Of a DNA stretch of 64,000 bases, positions 9,422 to 17,248 are shown in pieces. Within the stretch, counting starts at the first letter, position 1. Each line of letters starts with the position of its first letter. Below the pieces are notes generated by a model. That model worked only from the letters and a program-made list of their open reading frames with translations. It did not search any database and had not been told where the DNA came from. This stretch comes from Hafnia psychrotolerans (GTDB lineage: Bacteria > Pseudomonadota > Gammaproteobacteria > Enterobacterales > Enterobacteriaceae), in NCBI RefSeq assembly GCF_014639435.1, contig NZ_BMFZ01000008.1, positions 186,001 through 250,000 of the forward strand, given 5' to 3'. The position numbers were made by a program, and so were the translations under genes.

Positions 9422-10141
9422 TTACTTTTTCTGGCGCTGTTTTTTTATTTCATTAAGCTCTTGACAAAGTTGTTGCTGTTTTATCGGGCTATTCATTAGC
9501 GCCATATCGACACCGACCAAGCTTGGATAATAAAGACCTATTTTCTCCAATACCGGTTCGATTTCCATATCAAACTGACACTGTTTTGCTACTTCGGTTA
9601 ATTTGTTGCCGATAAGCCCACTGACGACTTTTTCAGGCTCTATGTAATATTCTGATTGCGCCTCTAGGGTGGTCGCCATCGACAGTGCGTGTAGTTTTAG
9701 CTTAATCGCCCGAATCAGACTTGGACTAAGATTCTTTAATGCCTGTGACCACTGATATTCAGCATAAGTAACAAAAGCATGCTTGTGCGCGCCAAGCAGC
9801 TTTTTGGCTGTCCGTGCGCAGCCTAACATTTCCGTTTTCTGCTCCAGCTCCAAATCATTAATTAGATCAGCAAATTCTTTAGCCAGTTCCATTTGGCTGA
9901 TCCGCTGGCTGTGTTCATTTTTGAGTTCTTCGGTCATCTCTCCACGCAAGTTACGAAACCGAGTTCGCCAGTTTGTTTCGGCTTCTTTACTTTGCTCCTG
10001 CGCCTGATCCCTTTCTTTCGTACAGCGCGATATGGCTTCGCTGATGTCATTCAGTCTTAACATGCATCCGGCATGGGCAACTTTGGCCCCATCGAAAGCA
10101 TTGATGGCGTTATTTACATCCTGGGATAGTGAGTGATTCAT
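9422..10141 (-). CDS. sid: P4 Sid-like capsid size determination protein
   Basis: In P4, Sid forms an external scaffold that makes the helper P2 capsid assemble as a small T=4 shell fitting the satellite genome. The product is 239 residues against about 244 in P4. Similar segments include WRTRFRNLRGEMTEELK, AKEFADLINDLELEQK and YYIEPEKVVSGLI. Much of the protein is predicted helical with a coiled-coil-like N-terminal part. Position and order (upstream of a Delta-like gene, downstream of nothing but its promoter) agree with the P4 late operon. The match was judged from memory, so the name is probable rather than certain. Confidence 0.75.
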   Translation of the reverse strand: MNHSLSQDVNNAINAFDGAKVAHAGCMLRLNDISEAISRCTKERDQAQEQSKEAETNWRTRFRNLRGEMTEELKNEHSQRISQMELAKEFADLINDLELEQKTEMLGCARTAKKLLGAHKHAFVTYAEYQWSQALKNLSPSLIRAIKLKLHALSMATTLEAQSEYYIEPEKVVSGLIGNKLTEVAKQCQFDMEIEPVLEKIGLYYPSLVGVDMALMNSPIKQQQLCQELNEIKKQRQKK

Positions 10142-10177
10142 GAGGGGTTGTCTCCGGTATGTTTAAGATGAATCTAT

Positions 10178-10195
10178 TGTGCGGAGGCTGACACA
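10178..10195. promoter_or_regulatory. Candidate Ogr/Delta binding site upstream of sid
   Basis: The sequence TGT-N12-ACA fits the known recognition pattern of the Ogr/Delta family. Its centre lies about 45 bp before the sid ATG. In P2 and P4 the site is centred near -55 from the transcription start, so the spacing here would need a very short leader or a later start codon. The motif is short enough for chance occurrence. Confidence 0.4.
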
Positions 10196-10288
10196 ACATT
10201 TCTATTGAATGGCTCTTGCTGGTCGCTGGTACAACAGCCTCAAACGTACTCCACCTAACCAATAGCTACATTTTAGTTATAGAAATAC

Positions 10289-10390
10289 TGTTCACTACTA
10301 TTCACTTAAAAATAAAAATCATATAAATCATTAAATTAACCAGTGAACACTTATTTAAAAACTCATCACCAACTATTCACAAGTGTTCAT
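10289..10390. repeat. Cluster of GTGAACA-type iterons (candidate origin element)
   Basis: The 534-bp gap between sid and alpA holds several copies of GTGAACA or its partial forms in both orientations: TGTTCACT at 10289, ATTCACTT near 10300, AGTGAACACT at 10342, ATTCACAAGTGTTCAT at 10375. P4 alpha binds GGTGAACAG-type iterons in ori and crr, which lie about 4.5 kb apart. A second cluster occurs at 14691-14800, about 4.4 kb away. An AT-rich tract lies between the copies. The remainder of the gap should carry the divergent promoters for sid and alpA. Confidence 0.5.
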
Positions 10391-10675
10391 TGCTAAGAAA
10401 ACGACCTTTCTTTGGCCAGCCTGATATTGACTGTTTATTCCGATTAATAGCCACAACATCAATCGATTATGCCGATGACCCGATTTGCCAATATTACTCA
10501 ATAGTACTCAATGTTATCCAATGCTCCCATTTGATTAAAAAGCAGGCAAAAAACCTTAAGCGTTAGGCAACATCGCCTTGTTGCTACCCTGAAAGAAATT
10601 CACATAATAGGGCGCTACTTAACGAAACCACCGGAACTGGACAGATTCAGCCGGACTCAAAAAAGAGGTAGCACC

Positions 10676-10936
10676 ATGCTTTCCATCGCTCAAAATACTC
10701 CCCCAGCATCATACTCAGTCATGCCGCCAGCGTTTCCCCGTGACCGCTTTATGCGACTGCCGGAAGTCATCCATACCACCGGCCTGTCCCGGTCAACCAT
10801 TTATGATTTGATCAGTCGCCAGCAGTTTCCCGCTCAGATCTCTCTCGGTGGTAAGAACGTTGCATGGCTGGCCTCAGAGATTGATAGCTGGATGAATGAC
10901 CGTATCGCAGCACGCGTTCAGGGGACGGTTCAATGA
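10676..10936 (+). CDS. AlpA/Vis family regulator
   Basis: The 86-residue product has the AlpA helix-turn-helix: FMRLPEVIHTTGLSRSTIYD, then FPAQISLGGKNVAWLASEID and WMNDRIA. P4 Vis (88 residues) of this family represses the late promoter and acts as an excisionase. The start is preceded by AAGAGGT. Its stop overlaps the next start (ATGA), so it heads a tightly packed set of genes running to the primase. Binding to the TTGGTATACG repeats at the element ends is a reasonable guess only. Confidence 0.88.
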   Translation: MLSIAQNTPPASYSVMPPAFPRDRFMRLPEVIHTTGLSRSTIYDLISRQQFPAQISLGGKNVAWLASEIDSWMNDRIAARVQGTVQ

Positions 10937-11163
10937 TTTCTCTGTCTGTCGGTCATCATAATATCCAGCTCAATACACAAGAGGCGGCCTATCTAGCTGA
11001 AGGCCTGATGGCTGCCGCCTGCGGCAGAAAGAACCCTTTGCCTGCGTTTACCAGCAATACCCTGGGCGTGTTATCCGTAACAGCCGAAAGCGTTAGTTCA
11101 GGGGATTATCCGCACTTCCGATCAAATCCGCAGCAGTCTGATCACGTCCTGACCGATTGCTAA
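10933..11163 (+). CDS. Small satellite protein of unknown function
   Basis: The 76-residue product begins [21 protein letters not shown] do not recognise a domain. The first 40 residues look folded ([17 protein letters not shown]), while the tail is polar and low in hydrophobic residues. It starts within the stop of the AlpA gene, which supports real translation, and its position between alpA and the immunity region is shared with other P4-like elements. Confidence 0.55.
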   Translation: MISLSVGHHNIQLNTQEAAYLAEGLMAAACGRKNPLPAFTSNTLGVLSVTAESVSSGDYPHFRSNPQQSDHVLTDC

Positions 11164-11164
11164 G

Positions 11165-11701
11165 ATGGAAAGGCTCATGCACCAAAAAAGGCTTTTCTCT
11201 GGCAAGCGGCTGGTCTATAGTTTTTGGGCTGTCGCAAAATCGGCAGCCGGGCGTGGAAACCCGAGCAACTCAATGGCGACACAACACGCGCCAGGCGTGT
11301 TTTTTTATGTCGTAGCCTTAGCGCACCTATTATTTGCACAGTGGTTTCTAAATCACTGTGATTATCAAACAATGGTAGCTCAGGCGGGGCAGCCTTCGGG
11401 CTGGCCGGTAGTCATTGAGGCCGGTATTTCCACCCCCGTCTGGGCTACCACCCATAAGCGTGGAAACTTCGGTGGTAGCAATAACCATTACTCAATGGAG
11501 GCTGCCACTATGGCTACAACCCTCACCACCACACCCCCGAAATTTACGTTCCTGTTTGCTGCCGTTCGCCGCGCTGAACCTAAAGCGCGTATCTGTATGC
11601 TACGTTTTGTCGCAGATAACGAACACACTGCCCGCCAACTACTGTCCCGCGATTACGTGCTGTGTTTTGCCGGTCGTTTGCCAGTACCGGAGGCCATATG
11701 A
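11165..11701 (+). CDS. Ash / Icd-like protein over the satellite immunity region
   Basis: The reading frame has two parts. Residues 1-105 resemble the Ash family ([33 protein letters not shown]). The last 63 residues resemble the Icd/Kil-like cell division inhibitor ([20 protein letters not shown], ending FAGRLPV). A strong GGAGG at 11497-11501 precedes an internal ATG at 11510, so the 63-residue Icd/Kil protein may be the main product. The upstream half overlaps the region that in P4 makes the CI immunity RNA and its terminator, so its protein product may be minor. The function suggested by the family is inhibition of host division after induction. The stop overlaps the next start (ATGA). 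Confidence 0.65.
   Translation: MERLMHQKRLFSGKRLVYSFWAVAKSAAGRGNPSNSMATQHAPGVFFYVVALAHLLFAQWFLNHCDYQTMVAQAGQPSGWPVVIEAGISTPVWATTHKRGNFGGSNNHYSMEAATMATTLTTTPPKFTFLFAAVRRAEPKARICMLRFVADNEHTARQLLSRDYVLCFAGRLPVPEAI
11283..11307 (+). terminator. Terminator within the immunity leader (CI-RNA type)
   Basis: A 7-bp stem AACACGC/GCGTGTT with a 5-nt loop is followed by a run of T residues inside the Ash reading frame. In P4, early transcription is stopped at such a site after the 69-nt CI immunity RNA. The preceding GC-rich, hairpin-prone segment (about 11225-11280) is therefore the best place for an analogous RNA. The RNA itself is inference. Confidence 0.6.
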
Positions 11702-11961
11702 ACAGACTCGCTTCCTACTATTTTCCTAATACGCATTACCCTATCCCCCATGCCGATTTTCTGCGCTTACAACATGCCCACAATGTCGGGGTCATGTTCC
11801 TCGACATGCTGGACACACAGGACTCTCTGGGTCATAAGCCTGACACAAATCAACTAGCCTCGATGGCCTCTGTTGTCGCCCTTCTGACTGACCAACTCGG
11901 CAAAGTCGTCGATACCTGCGAATCAAAAATGGGAATACAGCCGGAGGACACCTGCAAATGA
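11698..11961 (+). CDS. Small satellite protein of unknown function
   Basis: The 87-residue product starts [20 protein letters not shown] at 11698, overlapping the previous stop by ATGA, with GGAGG just upstream. It has a helical middle ([40 protein letters not shown]) and no motif I recognise. It is coupled on both sides to its neighbours, in line with a P4 alpha-operon accessory gene. Confidence 0.65.
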   Translation: MNRLASYYFPNTHYPIPHADFLRLQHAHNVGVMFLDMLDTQDSLGHKPDTNQLASMASVVALLTDQLGKVVDTCESKMGIQPEDTCK

Positions 11962-12299
11962 TCACCACCCAACAATCATGCCTGCCGGTTGAAGTACTCA
12001 CGGCCCTTTATCGCCGCGCTCTGGCACAGGCTTATCTCGATGCCTGCGCCTCTCATGGTCTTGAAATCGGCTACACGCTTGATGAACTGCAAATGGCTAT
12101 CGCGGCAGAAGTCGAAAATTACTATGTCGGTCAGCACGGCCCGAGGGTTGGCATGGATATGGCCTGCGCCATGCTCCGCGATATGGTTCAGCCGGACATT
12201 CTGGTCGCGAAACCCCGCCTGACGATGCTCGGTGAATCCATGATGGACGAGCTGTGCCATCAACACATTGCATCCACCCCGAATACAACGCTGCACTGA
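11958..12299 (+). CDS. Small P4-operon protein (DUF5375-like)
   Basis: The 113-residue product begins [20 protein letters not shown]. It looks mostly helical, with LAQAYLDACASHGLEIGYTL and DMACAMLRDMVQPDILVAKP as the more conserved-looking parts. Its position just before the alpha primase matches the small ORF seen there in P4-like elements; the family name is from memory and not certain. It starts within the previous stop. Confidence 0.6.
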   Translation: MITTQQSCLPVEVLTALYRRALAQAYLDACASHGLEIGYTLDELQMAIAAEVENYYVGQHGPRVGMDMACAMLRDMVQPDILVAKPRLTMLGESMMDELCHQHIASTPNTTLH

Positions 12300-12310
12300 T
12301 GGAGGCGCAC

Positions 12311-14638
12311 ATGACACAACTTACCGTTTCAAACACCGTTAGCGCAGCAAAGGGCCGCTGGCCTCAACTTCTGCCACTGCTGGGTATCGACGTTGCCATT
12401 AATGGCCATCACTCGCCCTGCCCGCTATGTGGCGGTAAAGACCGTTTTCGTTTTGATAATCTGGCAGGAAGAGGAACATGGGTCTGTAACCAATGTGGGG
12501 CCGGTGACGGGCTAACCTTGGTAGAAAAAGCATTAGCGGTGAATACAAAAGACGCCGCCGGTAAGGTGGCAGCTATTCTGAGCAATGAGCAAACCGTTCT
12601 GTCGCCGGTTGAGCATCCTGTGAATACTCAGGAAAAAGAGGCCGCCCGTAGCAAAGCGATTGAGAGAGCCAAAGAACTAATCAGATCAGCCTGTAAACAG
12701 ACAGGTAATGCCTATCTCACGACAAAAGCATGGTCCGATAAAGACGTACTCACTTTGCAAGGGGAAGGATTGCGGATCGCCGGCATTAACTACGCCTCAG
12801 GTGATTTACTGATACCGCTGACTGATCTGTCCGGCAATGTGCTTAATGTCCAACTCATTAACGCTGAGGGTATCAAACGCATGTTAGCTGGCGGTCAAGT
12901 TAAAGGGGCTTGCCATCATTTTGCAGGTAAAGAGAACGCCGTTATATGGCTTACCGAAGGTTACGCTACCGGCCTGACCGTGCATGAACTGACAGGCGAA
13001 ACGGTATACGTGGCGCTCAGCGCCAATAACTTTCCCTATCTGGCACAGCTCCTGCACGATAAGTATCCCGATGCCATGCTGCTGATGGCAGCCGATAATG
13101 ACGAGAATGGAACGGGCCAGAGGAAAGCTGAAGAAGCCGCCAGCCTGACCGCTGGCAAGATAGCACTGCCGTTTATTACCGGCGACTGGAATGACGTGTT
13201 TATGCAGGAGGGTCGCACAGGAACCCTGGAACAGCTCAGGGCATTTGCCAAACCTGAAGCCAAAAGTCCTTTTGAAACACTCAGTGATGCAGACTTGAAA
13301 TCCATGAGCGTCAGTGAAAAAGCGGAATTACTGATCGCGCATAATAACTACCAACTCGCCGTTTCACTGATAGGTGATGATTTGTGCCGCTATGAGAAAG
13401 GCGCATGGAAAATATTGCCACACAGCGTATTTAGTCGAGAGATTGCCGCCTTGTTTCAGAAAATCCGCGCGCCTTTCTCAGCGCCGGGTATCAGCGGCAT
13501 TATCGACACGCTTAAATTAATGGTGCCGCAAATGGGCAAACCGCCGCGACGACTGATTGGTTTTCGCAACGGCGTATTTGATACCGTCACAGGTCAATTT
13601 GGGCCACACCTTCCAACCCACTGGCTGCTTAACGTGAACAATGTCGATTTCACCCAACCTAAAGCAGGCGAAAACCTTGCTGATCATGCACCAAACTTCT
13701 GGCGTTGGCTGACGCGGGCAGCGGGTGGCAGTGAGGAGAAACAAGCGCGTATTTTGGCGGCCCTGTTCATGGTGCTGGCGAACCGCTATGACTGGCAGTT
13801 GTTCCTTGAAATCACCGGGCCAGGCGGCAGCGGAAAAAGTGTCATGTCCGCTATCGGCACCTTTCTGGCAGGGATTCATAACACCGTGTCTGCCGGTATC
13901 CTGACGCTGGAGTCGGCCCGTGAGCGGGCATCAATCGTAGGATATTCATTTATCCTGTTGCCTGATCAGGAAAAGTGGAGCGGTGACGGCGCAGGCATCA
14001 AGGCCATCACCGGCGGCGATGCGGTAGCCATTGATCCGAAATACCGAGATGCGTACTCCACACATATTCCGGCAGTCATTATGGCGTCGAACAACAACCC
14101 GATGCAGTTTAGCGACCGCAGCGGCGGCGTATCCCGCAGACGTGTGATCATCACTTTCCCCGAGGTGATACCCGCCAATGAGCGAGATCCACAACTGATA
14201 GAGAAAATAGGTCAGGAGCTGGCCGTCATTGTTCGCCACCTGATGCAACGCTTTGCCGTTCCCAGTGATGCCCGCGAGCTGTTACAGGCGCAGCAAAATT
14301 CCGATGAAGCATTGGAGATAAAACGCAGCGCCGATCCGTTGGTAGATTTCTGCGGTTACCTGCTGGCAGTCAGCACGCCAAACGGTCTTTATATCGGCAA
14401 TGCCAACATTGTTCCGGCAAACCCACGCAAGTATCTGTATCACGCCTACCTGTCATTTATGGAAGCGCGAGGGCATCAGCGCACAATGAACCTGACAGCC
14501 TTTGGTCGGGCCGTGCCACAGACGCTGAGAGAATATGAGATTGAGCTTTTGAAGCGTAAGACCAATCAGGGGATGCAAACCAACCTGATATTAAGTGAGG
14601 ACTGCGAGGCGGATTGGTTGCCGAGGTGCGGAACTTAA
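12311..14638 (+). CDS. P4 alpha-type primase-helicase
   Basis: The 775-residue protein is nearly the length of P4 alpha (777), which combines primase, 3'-5' helicase and origin binding. The start at 12311 follows a GGAGG. The N-terminal zinc ribbon is CPLCGGKDRFRFDN plus CNQCGAGDGL. The primase Toprim-like part includes WLTEGYATGLTVHEL and LLMAADNDENGTGQ. The helicase has Walker A GPGGSGKSVMS and a Walker B region FILLPDQEKWSGD, then VIMASNNNPMQFSDRSGGVS RRR split by the sensor Arg region. The C-terminus should bind the GTGAACA iterons. The gene is intact, so the satellite's replication module is likely functional. Confidence 0.95.
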   Translation: MTQLTVSNTVSAAKGRWPQLLPLLGIDVAINGHHSPCPLCGGKDRFRFDNLAGRGTWVCNQCGAGDGLTLVEKALAVNTKDAAGKVAAILSNEQTVLSPVEHPVNTQEKEAARSKAIERAKELIRSACKQTGNAYLTTKAWSDKDVLTLQGEGLRIAGINYASGDLLIPLTDLSGNVLNVQLINAEGIKRMLAGGQVKGACHHFAGKENAVIWLTEGYATGLTVHELTGETVYVALSANNFPYLAQLLHDKYPDAMLLMAADNDENGTGQRKAEEAASLTAGKIALPFITGDWNDVFMQEGRTGTLEQLRAFAKPEAKSPFETLSDADLKSMSVSEKAELLIAHNNYQLAVSLIGDDLCRYEKGAWKILPHSVFSREIAALFQKIRAPFSAPGISGIIDTLKLMVPQMGKPPRRLIGFRNGVFDTVTGQFGPHLPTHWLLNVNNVDFTQPKAGENLADHAPNFWRWLTRAAGGSEEKQARILAALFMVLANRYDWQLFLEITGPGGSGKSVMSAIGTFLAGIHNTVSAGILTLESARERASIVGYSFILLPDQEKWSGDGAGIKAITGGDAVAIDPKYRDAYSTHIPAVIMASNNNPMQFSDRSGGVSRRRVIITFPEVIPANERDPQLIEKIGQELAVIVRHLMQRFAVPSDARELLQAQQNSDEALEIKRSADPLVDFCGYLLAVSTPNGLYIGNANIVPANPRKYLYHAYLSFMEARGHQRTMNLTAFGRAVPQTLREYEIELLKRKTNQGMQTNLILSEDCEADWLPRCGT

Positions 14639-14653
14639 ACAAACCTCAACAGA

Positions 14654-14676
14654 AACCGGCTCAGGCCGGTTTTTTT
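14654..14676 (+). terminator. Terminator after the primase
   Basis: Stem AACCGGC/GCCGGTT with a 4-nt loop and a T-run, 15 bp after the stop codon. Confidence 0.9.
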
Positions 14677-14690
14677 AGGTCTGAACTGGC

Positions 14691-14800
14691 AACTGGTCAC
14701 TTTTAAGTGACCAGTTATGGATAGTTTAGAACAAACCAGCCACCACCTAACTACATGAAATTAAATACAAAAATCGCAAAAGTGAACAGTGTGACCAGTT
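14691..14800. repeat. 26-bp palindrome and iterons downstream of the primase
   Basis: AACTGGTCACTT and AAGTGACCAGTT form a perfect 12-bp inverted repeat with a 2-nt centre (14691-14716). Related copies AGTGAACAGT and GTGACCAGTT lie at 14781-14800. The second set shares GTGAACA with the cluster at 10289-10390. This is the expected place for a P4 crr/ori-type element bound by alpha. The rest of the gap to 14998 is AT-rich with a G8 run near 14970 and no gene. Confidence 0.5.
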
Positions 14801-14998
14801 TTATCCATAAATCTTTTATTACGCTAAATTTATGACTTTCGAGTGTATATTTGGTTAACTTGATCGAACGGCATTACATACTTTTTTACCAAAGTACATC
14901 TGTCTTATCGGAACGGATATGCAATTCCCCCTCCAATACAACCATTTTAATATCAGTTAGTTACTTAAGTTGGGGGGGGCGTTTTTGTTAGATTTGAC

Positions 14999-15775
14999 CT
15001 AAAACCCATAATCATCATTTGCTGAGACGCATCCGTTAAGGCTGATTCCAACAGTGCAATGACTCAAACTCATTGCACTAAACGTTGCCCAGTCCACATT
15101 ATTAAAGCTAATGTTTAGCTCTTTACTATTGCCCTTTAATCTAACACCTCTAAATAACATATCTATTTCTTCAACAACGAGTCCAGTAGGTGGAATTAAC
15201 TTTATTCTGAGAAAAATGTCCCTCAGTTTCCTTCTAAAAACAATCACTGAACCTTCAGATTCAACATCCCAACTACCAGCACTAACAGAAAATTCATTAT
15301 CCTCAATCCTTAAAGACTCTCTACCTAAGCTATCTGTAAATATGCCTGACAGACGCACTGGCTCCCCTTCATTTTCTGGAGGCAAAACAGATAACAATGG
15401 GATGTTATTTACCGTGATGAGATGCTTGCAATCGTAAAATTCAACGCCTGCAAACTGAATTCTTATTGGGTCAGTATGAAAATCGAAACTCTCATGTGCA
15501 AAACCTTTTTCTAGGCACTTAGGTAATTTATTTGCTCTCGCGACGGTTTCTGCTGACAATCTGTTCCTCGCCCTTTTTTGATTACACTGAGAACAAAGAA
15601 GCGTCATACCTTCAGCCAGATGTTCTTCTGCATCAACAAAATCAGGATCGAAGTGTTCATAGTCATAAAAAGCCAATCCGCAGATGACACATCCAAAACC
15701 ACAACGTTTTCTTATTTCCCTTTTCACATCAGCAGGAATGGTGCGTGTAAGTCCATGCTTATTCTTCTTTGTCAT
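14999..15775 (-). CDS. HNH-like nuclease with C-terminal beta-rich domain (satellite cargo)
   Basis: The 258-residue product has an N-terminal HNH-type zinc motif: RKRCGFGCVICG, then YEHFDPDFVDAEEHLAEG and LLCSQCNQKRARNRLS, i.e. two CxxC pairs around the His/Asp core. The remaining 180 residues are rich in alternating hydrophobic residues and look like a beta domain I do not recognise. The gene is AT-rich and lies alone, antisense to the primase, at the right end of the satellite, the second cargo position known in such elements. A defence nuclease is a reasonable guess but not shown. Confidence 0.7.
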   Translation of the reverse strand: MTKKNKHGLTRTIPADVKREIRKRCGFGCVICGLAFYDYEHFDPDFVDAEEHLAEGMTLLCSQCNQKRARNRLSAETVARANKLPKCLEKGFAHESFDFHTDPIRIQFAGVEFYDCKHLITVNNIPLLSVLPPENEGEPVRLSGIFTDSLGRESLRIEDNEFSVSAGSWDVESEGSVIVFRRKLRDIFLRIKLIPPTGLVVEEIDMLFRGVRLKGNSKELNISFNNVDWATFSAMSLSHCTVGISLNGCVSANDDYGF

Positions 15776-16027
15776 AATATTTTTCTTTGCTAGGAGGAGC
15801 GAGGGTCAACAGTACGAAACCGTATGATAAGAGAACAAAATCCGTCTGAAAAAATCGAATATTAGAAATCAGTGTCCGTGAGAATTACCGCGCCCAATTT
15901 GAGCTGAATACTAGTCTGTAAGGTCATCAACAGTGATTGACTAACAATGAATAGCCCCTGCTTGCGATGGCTAAGTCTTACAGAATTGGCGTTGTATGCA
16001 ACAGAGAAATCACTATCAAAATTGGCA
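15776..16027. other. Non-coding right end of the satellite
   Basis: No convincing gene is present between the HNH gene and the acetyltransferase at 16196. An 82-codon frame at 15967-16215 lacks a ribosome site and known homology. I looked for a copy of the ssrA 3' end that would be attR and found only an 8-bp CCCCCAGC near 16112, which is not enough. Confidence 0.5.
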
Positions 16028-16049
16028 TTGGTATACGTTTAGGTATACG
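16028..16049. repeat. Two TTGGTATACG motifs at the right end of the satellite
   Basis: TTGGTATACG at 16028 and TAGGTATACG at 16040 are 12 bp apart, the same spacing as the pair at 4419 and 4431. They place the right border of the element near here and are likely integrase or excisionase arm sites. Confidence 0.65.
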
Positions 16050-16195
16050 CCACAAATCTGAATTCAGAATTAATCATTATAAACATAAAGTTATCCATTT
16101 CCCTCAACTTCCCCCAGCCGTTAAAAATAGGGGGATTACCGTACACATTAATATGACTCAAGAAATCTTTGTTCCGGGAGCAGTTTTAGTAACCA

Positions 16196-16663
16196 CTACA
16201 GCTTTTTGCTCATAAAGACGGTCGTTCCACCTTTGAGCGGTTCATGTCTATCGATTTCATATCCGAGCACCCCATATAATGCGATGTTCGCCTCAAACGC
16301 CTCGTTCGTCTGCAGGCGAATTTCCCCAAGGTTGGCTTGAGCTGCCTTACTTTCAACATGTGCCAGCAATGTACGGCCGATTCCAATTCCTTGCCGGTGG
16401 GGATGTACCGCAACATTTTCGATCCAAAGATGATCGGCCTGGAGCCATGTTTCGATCAGGCCGACCACTTCCCCTGCGACAATGGCGAGGTCAATGTCAT
16501 GCTCACGGACTGCCTTATTAAAATCGGCCATCATCGGAGTTGGTTCACGACCAATGACCGAAATCCATTTGGAATAGGCCGCACGCACTATTTCACGCAC
16601 CAATTTCGCTTCGTTTTCTTCCGCACGGCGCACCGAAAGGGCGACCTCAAGCGATTTTTTCAT
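16196..16663 (-). CDS. GNAT family N-acetyltransferase
   Basis: The start at 16663 (MKKSLEVALSVRRAEE) follows a GAGGAG and gives 155 residues; the frame extends upstream but without a ribosome site. The acetyl-CoA binding motif is NVAVHPHRQGIGIGRTLLAH, and the C-terminal ALYGVLGYEIDRHEPL is typical of GNAT enzymes. The substrate is unknown. It lies just outside the presumed satellite border and next to an insertion-sequence remnant, so it may belong to an older island. Confidence 0.85.
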   Translation of the reverse strand: MKKSLEVALSVRRAEENEAKLVREIVRAAYSKWISVIGREPTPMMADFNKAVREHDIDLAIVAGEVVGLIETWLQADHLWIENVAVHPHRQGIGIGRTLLAHVESKAAQANLGEIRLQTNEAFEANIALYGVLGYEIDRHEPLKGGTTVFMSKKL

Positions 16664-16782
16664 ATAAACTCCTCGAAGCTCAGTTGCCATTAACATGTGC
16701 AAAATAGCAGCTTTGCGACGAGTTAACACCAGATTGGGATTGTCAGTATCCCACCAAAACAGCCCATGCACATTTAGAGATC

Positions 16783-17020
16783 AACTGCCATCCCTGCATG
16801 CGTCATTTTGTTCAATGCACGGCTCATGGCCACCTAGCCTCACCGACTTAGGCATCGTAGTCACGCCACGTAAGGCACACACCAAACTCTTGTTTAACCG
16901 GGTAGGGTTGATAACGAGATGGGACATCTCGGCGCACGAGGTTCTTTTGAAAGGGAGACAGACGGACTTAGCGCTTCTGCTAACACAAGAGTAATCTGGG
17001 CAACGAAGCGGGAGTTTCAT
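16783..17020 (-). mobile_element. Degraded IS903-like (IS5 family) transposase remnant
   Basis: On the minus strand, KLPLRCPDYSCVSRSAKSV followed by EMSHLVIN matches an internal part of IS903-group transposases. After a deletion, the 3' part reads RDYDA-stop-VGEA in one frame and AMSRALNKMTHAGMA in the next, matching the transposase C-terminus (RDYDAQVGEAMAM...RALNKMT). So the copy has an internal deletion, a nonsense codon and a frameshift. The terminal inverted repeat is not found on this side. Confidence 0.75.
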
Positions 17021-17124
17021 TAACTAAAGATCCCTGAGCAACCCGCAGTGTCTGGTGAAATACCCATTTGGGCACCGGTAAAGGGGAAGTAGCTCACTGA
17101 AAAGCTCCCATGAAGCGGTTTTGG

Positions 17125-17168
17125 GCTCGTCGTACCAGGACCGATTCATCGGTCCTGGTACGACGAGC
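17125..17168. repeat. Perfect 21-bp inverted repeat with a 2-nt loop
   Basis: GCTCGTCGTACCAGGACCGA plus T (17125-17145) is followed by TC and then its exact reverse complement (17148-17168). No T-run follows, so it is not a standard terminator. It sits between the IS903-like remnant and a small membrane protein gene. It may be the joined ends of a lost mobile element. Confidence 0.8.
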
Positions 17169-17248
17169 ACCGATTAATATGTGCTTTGTTGTTGACTGTG
17201 AAATGGGTCAGTTTGAACTGTTGTTTTGCCACTTCAACTACGCCTCTG

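Noticed and set aside
13517-13879. Minus-strand frames within the alpha primase gene
   Set aside because: They are contained in a well-supported gene and encode nothing recognisable.
16105-16118. CCCCCAGC as a possible attR copy of the ssrA 3' end
   Set aside because: Only eight bases agree with the tmRNA end, and the surrounding sequence does not continue the match; chance is likely.
15967-16215. An 82-codon frame at the right end of the satellite
   Set aside because: It covers the TTGGTATACG repeats, has no ribosome site and reads as repetitive low-information sequence.
16781-17020. A 79-codon minus-strand frame as a small gene
   Set aside because: Its parts match two separate regions of an IS903-like transposase in different frames, so it is a pseudogene fragment.
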